Shown here in pieces: positions 1 through 5,411 of a stretch of 7,519 nt of DNA (position 1 is the stretch's first letter; each line of letters starts with the position of its first letter). The stretch spans positions 1 to 7,519 of the forward strand of contig JAHFTU010000062.1 in assembly GCA_023269295.1 (NCBI GenBank), read 5' to 3'. A program made the translations under genes and the position numbers. Under the pieces are notes generated by a model. It saw only the letters and a program-made list of their open reading frames with translations. It did no database searches and was not told the DNA's origin. The stretch comes from Candidatus Woesearchaeota archaeon. Lineage in GTDB: Archaea > Nanobdellota > Nanobdellia > Woesearchaeales > UBA10216.

Positions 1-2
1 TT

Positions 3-1205
3 GTGCTTTCAAAAAGGCCGACTGGCTACGGCGAGCAGGACATATCAGAATCAAATCCGCAGCTTCAGCCGCTGAAGAATATCATATTGAGGGCTGGCAA
101 CAGCTTCATCCAGATAAACCCGCTGTGGCTCACAATCATCATCACGGTCTTTTCTGTGTTTGTCGGGCTTGTGCCAATCCTTCTTGGCGCGATAATTCCG
201 CACGCAACTTTGCTGCAGGAAGCCCCTTTTGACAACTCCCTCGGCTTCAAGTTCTTAGAGTACAAGCAGACACCGACCGGGCTTGCAGGGCCTTACGGCA
301 TTGGCGCTACTGTGCTTAGCTTTTTCATACCAATTGGCATAGGCGTTGGCATCGGGCTGTACTACCGCATACGCTCTAAGAACGTGCTGAAGCTGCGGGA
401 CGAGGCAAAGGCGCTGGAAGAGGAATTCTCTGCTGCGCTGTTCCAGCTTGGCAACAGGATTGGCGACGGCCTGCCGCTTGAGCTTGCCATTGGGAAAGTT
501 GCAGAGGTAATGCCCGGGACAAAATCAGGTGAGTTCTTCGCGCTTGTGAGCCAGAAAGTTGTGAGTGATGGCATGTCTGTTGAGCGCGCGATATTTGACC
601 CCAAAAGGGGCGCCCTGTTCTCTTTCCCCTCGCCATTGATTGAAAGCGCGATGAAGGTGCTCATTGAAAGCGCTAAGAAGGGCCCTATGATTGCGTCGTC
701 TGCGATGATTAATGTTTCGCAGTACATCAAGGACATCCACCGTGTTGATGAGAGGCTCAGGGACCTGATGTCTGACATAATAAGCGACATGAAGCAGCAG
801 GTTGGGGTGCTTGCCCCGGCAATAGCAGGGATTGTTGTTGGGATAACTTCAATGATAGTTTCCATCATAAGCAGGCTGAGCGAGCAGCTCTCTGCAATAT
901 CAGAATTCTCATCGTCCTCTTCAGCTTCAATACCTTCGGGACTGCTGAACCTTTTCGGCAACGGCGTTCCCACCTACTTTTTCCAGATAATCATCGGGCT
1001 GTACATCATTGAAGTCACCATCATCCTGACCCAGCTCATCAACGGCATTGAGAACGGCTCTGACAAGATTGCCGAAAACTACCTCATCGGCACCAACCTC
1101 ATCAGGGGAACCATCATCTACGGCATAGTCGCATTCGCAATCACCATGCTCTTCAACATCATCGCAGCCAGCATCATCACCGGCATAGCCCAGCCGGTGG
1201 TGTGA
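3..1205 (+). CDS. Type II secretion system F-domain (FlaJ/TadC-like) membrane protein, 5'-partial
   Basis: This is an inner-membrane platform protein of the archaellum/type IV pilus assembly class (FlaJ/ArlJ, TadC), which works with a secretion ATPase to assemble pilin-like subunits. Visible hydrophobic segments are at about residues 41-66, 98-120, 268-291, 324-347 and 369-395. Between the second and third lies a charged cytoplasmic stretch (about 125-265) with the family's helical pattern: EFSAALFQLGNRIGDGLPLE at 141-160, then GTKSGEFF and the ERLRDLMSDI segment. A serine-rich loop (303-312) separates the last membrane segments. The reading frame is open to the left edge and the first possible codon is a GTG at base 3, so the true N-terminus, probably with another F domain, is missing. 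Archaeal two-domain members are usually clearly longer than 400 residues. No ATPase or pilin gene is in view, so the type of filament cannot be told. The family call is firm; the specific symbol is not. Confidence 0.85.
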   Translation: MLSKRPTGYGEQDISESNPQLQPLKNIILRAGNSFIQINPLWLTIIITVFSVFVGLVPILLGAIIPHATLLQEAPFDNSLGFKFLEYKQTPTGLAGPYGIGATVLSFFIPIGIGVGIGLYYRIRSKNVLKLRDEAKALEEEFSAALFQLGNRIGDGLPLELAIGKVAEVMPGTKSGEFFALVSQKVVSDGMSVERAIFDPKRGALFSFPSPLIESAMKVLIESAKKGPMIASSAMINVSQYIKDIHRVDERLRDLMSDIISDMKQQVGVLAPAIAGIVVGITSMIVSIISRLSEQLSAISEFSSSSSASIPSGLLNLFGNGVPTYFFQIIIGLYIIEVTIILTQLINGIENGSDKIAENYLIGTNLIRGTIIYGIVAFAITMLFNIIAASIITGIAQPVV

Positions 1206-1304
1206 AGAGAAAAAGGATAAAATTCGGCAGACCAGCAGGTAGTAAGGACACAAGAGAAAGAAAGGCGGGCACCGTTTTACGATACGCTAAATCAAAAAGA
1301 AACA

Positions 1305-2618
1305 TCAATGCTTAAGGCCTATTTTTGAGGCAACGTGCAACTTAACTTTAAGTGGTATGTTCAGGTTCCAAAAAGCCTTCATTCCATCAGAAGTTTTCCC
1401 CTCCTTGTGCAAAGTAATCATGTTTTTTAGCTCTACCCAACTTGTGGTTATCTTAAAGTCCACATCGGAATCAATACCATTTGTGATGCCAATTATTTTG
1501 CCTCCCGTTAGGTCGAAAGTGTAAACATCTCCATCTACATCAAATCCTATTTTGCTGTAATCGCTTAAAGCTTTTTGGACAATGCTATTGTAGTTAAAGG
1601 AGTCGTAAATATCTTGCTTATTCATGTTTATTCTTGGAAAATCGTATTTGTCAACAAAACTTACGACTTGAGCAGTATTAGTAACGGGTATAGTTGAAGA
1701 AGATTCAGATGTGGCGACTTCACTATTTTGTCTTTCCACAGCGGCAGAAATAGAGTTGTGTAGGTATGGTAGCAGTTTATCTTGAACACTCATAAATCCT
1801 CCATAAATTGGATAAATTGCAGCCGAATATGGTGGGGAATTCCGGTCATAAGTCTCTTGACCTAGAAGTTGCACGAGTTGCTCTTTGGTATAAACATTTG
1901 GAAATATCTCGTTAATGACAAATAGCGTCTTAGACTCATCATAATTGGATGATAATGGATTAGCAAGTTCTTCCTTAAGCTTGTTCTTGTAAACAGGATA
2001 ACCGTTGATGCACAGTAACACATTGTAATGAAGGACCTGGTAATATTTCTCCACGTTACGATAAAGTTCTTCTACAGTACTATCAACAAAAGGGTACACT
2101 ATTCCGTAACACATCTTAAACAGCTTGCCCTTGTCATGCTTATCAAGGCTTAATGGGTTGTGATTCTTTCTAATATTCTGCCACATTAAGGAACTACCCA
2201 GTAAAGAACGGTAAGTGACTGGGCCACATTCGTACCAACCATCATATTCCCAGCATGCTTTTATAGGGCGATTATCAAATACTCCATTTACACTGACATT
2301 ATATGCATAATCTTTAGTACCATTAACTACAAAAGTTTGGTTGAGCAGGTCTTCGTTATTAAAGAGCAAGTCGTCATGCTTGAGTTCGTCATCTTGTTGC
2401 TGCAGAATAGACCTAGTTTCTTCTATTTGTTTAACTAAATCTTGTTGGCTAGTGTTCGCGGTAATCTGATTTGACTGCTGGACTTGTGCTTGGGGTGTAT
2501 GCTTAAATGGTTTAAGAAAGAACTTAGCGATTCCGCCTAAACTGAAAGCTCCAACAGGCACAGCCATTAGTAGCAAAGCAATAGCCAAAACTAGCACTAC
2601 ACCTGTAAGTTTAGCCAT
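1305..2618 (-). CDS. Exported or membrane-anchored protein with possible SCP2-like C-terminal domain
   Basis: I do not recognise this 437-residue protein as a whole. Residues 4-24 form a hydrophobic signal segment after a lysine and end in VGA|FS, a plausible signal-peptidase site, so the body should lie outside the membrane. A Gln/Glu-rich stretch (about 43-82) could form a coiled coil. Several N-X-S/T sequons (N55, N93, N99, N107) and four cysteines, including C122 and C131, suit an extracytoplasmic, perhaps glycosylated and disulfide-linked protein. Residues 359-437 alternate strands and helix in a pattern reminiscent of SCP2 sterol-carrier domains (FDVDG..., then DVDFKITTSWVELKNMI..., then NLNIPLKVKL); this is a weak inference. 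The ATG at 2618 was chosen over the in-frame TTG at 2621 because a GGAG (2625-2628 on the plus strand) sits six bases upstream of it. It converges on the F-domain gene and diverges from vapB. Confidence 0.75.
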   Translation of the reverse strand: MAKLTGVVLVLAIALLLMAVPVGAFSLGGIAKFFLKPFKHTPQAQVQQSNQITANTSQQDLVKQIEETRSILQQQDDELKHDDLLFNNEDLLNQTFVVNGTKDYAYNVSVNGVFDNRPIKACWEYDGWYECGPVTYRSLLGSSLMWQNIRKNHNPLSLDKHDKGKLFKMCYGIVYPFVDSTVEELYRNVEKYYQVLHYNVLLCINGYPVYKNKLKEELANPLSSNYDESKTLFVINEIFPNVYTKEQLVQLLGQETYDRNSPPYSAAIYPIYGGFMSVQDKLLPYLHNSISAAVERQNSEVATSESSSTIPVTNTAQVVSFVDKYDFPRINMNKQDIYDSFNYNSIVQKALSDYSKIGFDVDGDVYTFDLTGGKIIGITNGIDSDVDFKITTSWVELKNMITLHKEGKTSDGMKAFWNLNIPLKVKLHVASKIGLKH

Positions 2619-2650
2619 CAAAAACTCCTAGTCTAAGCAACGATAAGGAT

Positions 2651-2660
2651 ACTATTTAAA
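2651..2660 (-). promoter_or_regulatory. TATA-like box of the exported-protein gene
   Basis: On the minus strand this reads TTTAAATAGT. Its centre is about 38 bases before the ATG at 2618, which predicts a transcript start near 2631 and a short leader that carries the GGAG ribosome site. Confidence 0.55.
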
Positions 2661-2702
2661 CCTTTGCGGAAGGGTACAAATTTTCGCAACAACTCCCAAA
2701 AA

Positions 2703-2720
2703 AACAGAAACGCTTATATA
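2703..2720 (+). promoter_or_regulatory. TATA box (with purine-rich BRE) of the RHH vapBC operon
   Basis: TTATATA at 2714-2720 follows an A-rich stretch (2703-2713) suited to a BRE. Transcription would start about 25 bases past the box centre, near 2742, leaving a leader of roughly 25 bases before the GTG at 2767. Confidence 0.6.
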
Positions 2721-2722
2721 GT

Positions 2723-2740
2723 AGCTATAACAAGCTATAA
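2723..2740 (+). repeat. Direct repeat AGCTATAA x2, candidate operator of vapBC
   Basis: AGCTATAA occurs at 2723-2730 and again at 2733-2740, exactly 10 bases apart, between the TATA box and the predicted transcript start. A related CTATTATAG follows at 2744-2752. Ribbon-helix-helix antitoxins commonly bind short repeats spaced by about one helical turn and repress their own operon, so this is a natural binding site for the VapB encoded just downstream. Binding is inferred. Confidence 0.45.
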
Positions 2741-2766
2741 GTTCTATTATAGTTCATGGCACGGAG

Positions 2767-3003
2767 GTGGCTAAGGTAAACCTTACAACGATTCAAGTGC
2801 GGGAAGAGACGCGAAAAAAGCTCGCGATGAAAAAGGTGCATCCTAGGGAGAGCTATGATGCTGTGCTGCAGAGGATTCTTGAAGCTGATAGCATTCCTTC
2901 TATGGAGGAGATGTTCAGAAGAAGCGACAGCGTAAAACAGACGCGCCGATACTCGACAGAAGAAGTGATAAAGCTCAGCCATGATTTGAGGGCAAAAAGA
3001 TGA
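2767..3003 (+). CDS. vapB: VapB-type antitoxin, ribbon-helix-helix-like
   Basis: This 78-residue protein is the likely antitoxin of the PIN toxin encoded next. The N-terminus (VNLTTIQVREETRKKL, residues 4-19) has the ribbon-helix-helix layout: a short beta strand for DNA contact, then a helix. PRESYDAVLQRILE (26-39) gives the second helix; this opening is typical of archaeal VapB-like proteins. The charged C-terminal part (about 40-78, with RRYSTEEVIKLSHDLR) should wrap the toxin. The start is GTG at 2767, giving MAKVN. The only strong ribosome-binding sequence, GGAGGTG (2763-2769), overlaps this start codon instead of lying upstream, so initiation is unusual. The stop overlaps the vapC start as ATGA, which suggests translational coupling. 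Confidence in the role is high because of the partner; the subfamily is less certain. Confidence 0.85.
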   Translation: MAKVNLTTIQVREETRKKLAMKKVHPRESYDAVLQRILEADSIPSMEEMFRRSDSVKQTRRYSTEEVIKLSHDLRAKR

Positions 3004-3377
3004 CCTCATTTGTTGATGCGAACGTGATAATTAAGGCCTTTACAAACAATATCGATCAGGAGAAATGCCGGAAAGTGCTAAATGGTACTTTTATAACAAA
3101 CACTCTGTGCCTGATTGAAGCCCAGCACGCCGTATCTGTAATCACAAAGGACAAAATGCTAGCTGCGGATTGCGTCAAATCCTTATTGCGGTCTGGTGGC
3201 AAAATTGTGCCTTTGGATGTGAATCTCATTTTTGAGAGTTATAAACGAACAGGCAGATATGAGCTTAATGCGTTTGATATGATTCATTTTGTCACGGCAG
3301 TGCTGCATAATTGCGACTCCATATTTTCCTATGACAATGATTTCGACGGCCTGGAAATCAAGCGAGTGGAGCCGTAA
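3000..3377 (+). CDS. vapC: VapC-type toxin, PIN-domain ribonuclease
   Basis: This 125-residue PIN-domain protein is the expected Mg2+-dependent endoribonuclease toxin paired with the preceding antitoxin. The acidic catalytic set is complete: D6 in FVDANVII, E40 in LIEAQHA, D93 in FDMIHF, and D112 (with D114 and D116) in SYDNDFDGL. Length and motif spacing are typical for VapC, with no truncation. Its ATG overlaps the vapB stop (ATGA, 3000-3003), so the two are almost certainly translated together. Known VapC proteins cut tRNAs or rRNA; the target here cannot be read from sequence. It converges on the DUF2283 gene, with 74 bases between. Confidence 0.9.
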   Translation: MTSFVDANVIIKAFTNNIDQEKCRKVLNGTFITNTLCLIEAQHAVSVITKDKMLAADCVKSLLRSGGKIVPLDVNLIFESYKRTGRYELNAFDMIHFVTAVLHNCDSIFSYDNDFDGLEIKRVEP

Positions 3378-3389
3378 TAGAAAAATAAG

Positions 3390-3401
3390 TGCGTCGGTCG
3401 T
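3390..3401 (+). repeat. Partial copy of the tRNA-Gly 3' end (possible att-like repeat)
   Basis: GTGCGTCGG at 3390-3398 exactly matches 4256-4264, which is the complete 3' acceptor strand of tRNA-Gly plus the discriminator and one further base. After one mismatch, CG matches again. Orientation is the same. Between the copies lies the AT-rich DUF4258-like/DUF2283 pair. This is the geometry left by integration at a tRNA 3' end, but the match is short, the T arm is not duplicated and no integrase is present. Confidence 0.3.
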
Positions 3402-3451
3402 AGACACAAGCTGTATTTTATGCTAAGTTTTAAAAGAACTTCGATTAGCGG

Positions 3452-3832
3452 CTAGGCTGAAACCTGAAGTGTAGAACTTGGCAAATACATAGGAGTTTCC
3501 TGAAGAATTATAGGATTTTTTTCAACTATTTTGTTTCTAATTTGCATTTGGAATGTAAGTCTTACCTCAATTTTTCCATGCTCATTGTGAGCATTAAACT
3601 CAAAATTTTTAATATTTTTTAATATCATTGGTTTAACCTGAAGAAAATTTGATGCGTCCAATATTTGCATGCCTGTGATAAATCCCTCATTATCTGTATC
3701 TAAGATTATATTATTCAGTTCAAGTGATTTAGAATACTCTCTATCTTTTGTCTTAAAAAACAAAATGTCATGTTTATAATCATAATCACTTTCACCTTTT
3801 CCACGTCCGTTTAAGTGTCTCATTGATTTCAA
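3452..3832 (-). CDS. DUF2283 family protein
   Basis: Residues 17-64 show the DUF2283 pattern: YDYKHDILFFK, then a charged strand, then NNIILDTDNEGFITGMQILDAS with the characteristic D-x-D-x-x-G-x-x-x-G-x-x-I-L-D-A run. The biochemical function of DUF2283 is unknown; it often sits beside DUF4258-type proteins in arrangements that resemble toxin-antitoxin pairs, and here it directly follows one. Residues 65-126 form a C-terminal extension of beta-rich appearance ending in YLPSSTLQVSA. The start is uncertain: a TTG at 3832 overlaps the upstream stop (TTGA) and gives MKSM; an ATG at 3823 gives a product three residues shorter. I kept the overlapping start because every other pair here overlaps. 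Base composition is very AT-rich compared with flanking genes (16 G/C in 60 bases at 3481-3540), a sign of possible transfer. Confidence 0.75.
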   Translation of the reverse strand: MKSMRHLNGRGKGESDYDYKHDILFFKTKDREYSKSLELNNIILDTDNEGFITGMQILDASNFLQVKPMILKNIKNFEFNAHNEHGKIEVRLTFQMQIRNKIVEKNPIILQETPMYLPSSTLQVSA

Positions 3833-4164
3833 ACTCTTGGCAGATCTTTACTAATCGGCTTATAAAATGTTACAACATCTATGCGTCCAAATTGTATATC
3901 CAGCACGATTCTAATCAAATCTTGGTTTTCGATCTTGTAAAAAACTGCATAATTGTTGTTATTTTGTATACCAACAAAAACAGGGGTTTGTCCAAATAAC
4001 ATCACTTTAATCTCTTCACATTTAAAAAGCTTTCTTTGTTTTTCACTCAGTCTAAAAAACGTATGTTCTGTGCAATAGACGTGTTCGTTGGAATATTGCG
4101 TTAAGAGGTCTTGGAATTGTTTAATTGATATTTCCCTGTTGATTAAGTGTCCATTCGAAACCAC
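3829..4164 (-). CDS. DUF4258-like small protein, candidate toxin partner of DUF2283
   Basis: This 111-residue protein resembles DUF4258. It has a conserved-looking H34-x3-R38 (EHTFFRLSEKQR), then CEEIKVMLFG as the helix, then paired strands (VFVGIQNNNNYAVFYKI, LIRIVLDIQ) and a terminal strand IDVVTFYKP. DUF4258 shows a general likeness to small RelE/BrnT-type toxins, and pairing with DUF2283 is a recurrent arrangement; toxin activity is inferred. Residues 1-30 are an N-terminal addition that could include a wrong start. The only start codon is GTG at 4164; the TATA-like box at 4186-4196 predicts a transcript start near 4166, so translation may be leaderless. It shares the AT-rich composition of its partner, whose start overlaps its stop. 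Confidence 0.6.
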   Translation of the reverse strand: MVSNGHLINREISIKQFQDLLTQYSNEHVYCTEHTFFRLSEKQRKLFKCEEIKVMLFGQTPVFVGIQNNNNYAVFYKIENQDLIRIVLDIQFGRIDVVTFYKPISKDLPRV

Positions 4165-4185
4165 AGCTATAGACGTAACGAACTC

Positions 4186-4196
4186 ATTTAAATATT
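4186..4196 (-). promoter_or_regulatory. TATA-like box of the DUF4258/DUF2283 pair
   Basis: The minus strand reads AATATTTAAAT after a purine-rich AAGGAG stretch that could serve as BRE. Spacing places transcription start within a few bases of the GTG at 4164. Confidence 0.5.
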
Positions 4197-4256
4197 CTCC
4201 TTCTTCCTTTCTGCTGACTTAAAAATGTGCAACAGGGCATTGAAATAATGATTAGG

Positions 4257-4383
4257 TGCGTCGGCCGGGAATTGAACCCGGACCATCAGCTTTCTTTACG
4301 ATTTTTGGTCGAGCTTTTTGTGAGCCGCTGCGAACAAAAAGGTCGTGTGGAAGGCTGAGGTCATACCGTTAGACCACCGACGC
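4257..4383 (-). tRNA. tRNA-Gly (anticodon UCC), with intron
   Basis: The mature tRNA is 71 bases after a 56-base intron is removed. The acceptor stem GCGTCGG/CCGACGC pairs perfectly (4377-4383 with 4258-4264), with discriminator A at 4257. The D arm contains AACGGTA in its loop and one T-T mismatch in its stem. The anticodon stem TCAGC/GCTGA encloses loop CTTCCAA once spliced, giving anticodon TCC for glycine. The T arm is CCGGG/CCCGG around TTCAATT. The CCA tail is not encoded (CCT follows the discriminator), so it must be added by nucleotidyltransferase. No TATA box is seen at the usual distance upstream; the nearest TTAAAG (4392-4397 on the plus strand) is too close to the 5' end, so the tRNA may be cut from a longer transcript that starts in or before the vapBC operon on the same strand. 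Confidence 0.95.
4292..4347 (-). other. Archaeal tRNA intron at position 37/38 (bulge-helix-bulge)
   Basis: The 56-base intron lies between A37 (4348) and A38 (4291), the canonical archaeal site. A bulge-helix-bulge can be drawn: central helix CTTC (32-35) with intron AAAG (three pairs and one C-A mismatch), a 3-base bulge CA^C at the 5' site, intron helix ACGA/TCGT, and a 3-base bulge AA^A at the 3' site. Both cuts fall between the second and third bulge bases as the splicing endonuclease requires. Inside, CTTTTTG and CAAAAAG form a further stem. No homing endonuclease is encoded. Confidence 0.85.
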
Positions 4384-4408
4384 GTGACCCCTTTAAGAAA
4401 GCGGTCCA

Positions 4409-4457
4409 ACAGTTGGCAAACAGCCAACTGTGCCCAGTCGACTGCTGTCGACTTGGG
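4409..4457. repeat. Two back-to-back inverted repeats upstream of tRNA-Gly
   Basis: ACAGTTGGC (4409-4417) pairs with GCCAACTGT (4423-4431) around AAACA. Immediately after it, CCCAGTCGAC (4433-4442) pairs with GTCGACTTGGG (4447-4457) around TGCT, with one bulged T. They lie between vapC and the tRNA 5' end, in a 163-base gap with no credible gene. No long T-tract follows on either strand, so they are not obvious terminators. The second hairpin resembles the one at 5482-5508. Confidence 0.7.
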
Positions 4458-4546
4458 AATCGGAAACGACTGCTGCTCTTCTCAAGGAAGGTCAATCAAG
4501 AAAAACTACTCAGAGGGTGTTTAAAAATATTGTTCTTATCATACTG

Positions 4547-4915
4547 CTACTCTACGTATTCAACGTTATCCATGCGGGAAAACTGCCTGTCACCTGTGAG
4601 AAATGGAACGTTACGTGTTTTTGCCACAACATATCCTATGCAGTCAACGTAAGAGACATTTTTGCCTTTCATTGCAGCCTTTAACTCATTTGCCATGATA
4701 ATGGTCTTGTCGCTTACTTCAACGGCGAATTTAAGCAATTCGTAATAGTGGGCATCTGCCACTTCCTTCCCGCACCTGATGAGAAGGCCATAATGAAATT
4801 CCATGAGATTTAGTCTTGTTGTAATTATTGCAATTCCTTCAGCGTACGGTTTGTAAGACGCATTGCCTTCAAACAGTTCGAAGAAAGCATAGGTATCAAA
4901 AAACAGTGTTCTCAT
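4547..4915 (-). CDS. vapC: VapC-type toxin, PIN-domain ribonuclease (AbrB-linked)
   Basis: This 122-residue PIN-domain protein is the probable RNA-cutting toxin of the second vapBC pair. The acidic residues are all present: D7 in LFFDTYAF, E39 in NLMEFHYGL, D91 in SYVDCIGY, and D109 in FLTGDRQF. Length is typical and the reading frame is intact. It is only distantly similar to the PIN protein at 3000-3377, so the two are separate acquisitions, not a local duplication. Its ATG overlaps the antitoxin stop as ATGA (4912-4915). Downstream on the same strand lie the inverted repeats and then tRNA-Gly. The cellular target is unknown. Confidence 0.9.
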   Translation of the reverse strand: MRTLFFDTYAFFELFEGNASYKPYAEGIAIITTRLNLMEFHYGLLIRCGKEVADAHYYELLKFAVEVSDKTIIMANELKAAMKGKNVSYVDCIGYVVAKTRNVPFLTGDRQFSRMDNVEYVE

Positions 4916-5124
4916 GGCTTCCAGCCTTTCCTCACCATATCCTTGAATTCCTGTCCGGACATTCCTGTTTTAAGAGTTCCAAACAGGTGCATTAGGTTTG
5001 CTTCTTTCACTACCTCAATCAGGACTTTTTGATTCTCCTTCAGCCCTTGTGCTTCTACAAGCTCCTTCGGCAGCACCACTCCAACCGAACTTCCCCATTT
5101 TCTTACCGTAGTTTCAATCGCCAT
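4912..5124 (-). CDS. vapB: VapB-type antitoxin, AbrB/SpoVT fold
   Basis: This 70-residue protein is the antitoxin for the PIN toxin that follows. Residues 3-38 match the AbrB/SpoVT swapped-hairpin DNA-binding fold: TTVRKWGSSVGVVLPKELVE (residues 5-24) and then LKENQKVLIEV. The tail (about 44-70, LFGTLKTGMSGQEFKDMVRKGW) is the usual toxin-binding segment. The ATG at 5124 is well supported, since GGTGAT lies upstream at a normal distance. The operon has its own TATA box and repeats upstream, so autoregulation by the VapBC complex is likely. It is unrelated in fold to the other antitoxin at 2767-3003. Confidence 0.9.
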   Translation of the reverse strand: MAIETTVRKWGSSVGVVLPKELVEAQGLKENQKVLIEVVKEANLMHLFGTLKTGMSGQEFKDMVRKGWKP

Positions 5125-5129
5125 TGCAC

Positions 5130-5135
5130 ATCACC
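5130..5135 (-). promoter_or_regulatory. Ribosome-binding site of AbrB-type vapB
   Basis: GGTGAT on the minus strand is fully complementary to the archaeal 16S 3' end (AUCACC) and lies five bases before the ATG at 5124. This settles the start and contrasts with the misplaced site of the other vapB. Confidence 0.7.
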
Positions 5136-5160
5136 CAGTTATATTTTAGTTTGATTAAAG

Positions 5161-5190
5161 TATAACTAGTTTATATAACTTCCTATAACT
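5161..5190 (-). promoter_or_regulatory. Promoter and triple TATAACT repeat of AbrB-type vapBC
   Basis: On the plus strand TATAACT occurs at 5161-5167, 5174-5180 and 5184-5190, and its inverse AGTTATA at 5137-5143. The middle copy lies within the TATA box of the vapBC operon (minus-strand AGTTATATAAAC, 5169-5180), which predicts a transcript start near 5150. A repressor bound to these copies would cover the box, so they are a candidate operator for the VapBC complex. The hexamer TATAAC also occurs in the other vapBC promoter (2726-2731). Confidence 0.5.
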
Positions 5191-5383
5191 TTCGGTAATT
5201 ACCCTTTGGTTCGTGTCTTGATATGCTTAACTGCCAATTTTGTAAAATTCATCCGTAACTTTAGAATAATTTCCGAGCACGTATTGAAATTTTTCAAAGA
5301 AACGACAAAAACTTGAAAGGTTTTCAATGACTTCGTAAAAAAATTGTTTGGAACTTCATCAAAAGCAAGGCAGCACCGAAAAA
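5191..5383. other. AT-rich intergenic stretch, nothing recognised
   Basis: This is the first part of the 448-base gap between the AbrB-type vapB and the UMP kinase. I see no credible reading frame, tRNA or clear repeat here. Confidence 0.5.
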
Positions 5384-5392
5384 GTTAAATAT
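5384..5392 (+). promoter_or_regulatory. TATA-like box ahead of the hairpin array
   Basis: GTTAAATAT follows an A-rich CGAAAAA that could act as BRE. The expected transcript start, about 25 bases on, falls near 5412, just before the first hairpin. Confidence 0.4.
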
Positions 5393-5411
5393 TAGCACGT
5401 CTTTTTTAACA

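Noticed and set aside
362..973. 203-codon minus-strand open frame inside the F-domain gene
   Set aside because: It is antisense to a gene with clear membrane segments and a family match. Its own protein is Ser/Met-rich low-complexity with no fold pattern, and no promoter or ribosome site is evident.
1206..1304. Gap between the F-domain gene and the exported-protein gene
   Set aside because: Examined for a terminator, small RNA or tRNA remnant; only A-rich sequence between convergent gene ends was seen.
4413..4684. Two plus-strand frames of 79 and 84 codons upstream of and across the vapC end
   Set aside because: They begin inside the inverted repeats and run antisense into the PIN gene; no ribosome site or family resemblance.
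5355..5363. C-box-like TGATGAA on the minus strand
   Set aside because: No D box (CTGA) was found at a suitable distance, so a C/D guide RNA is not supported.
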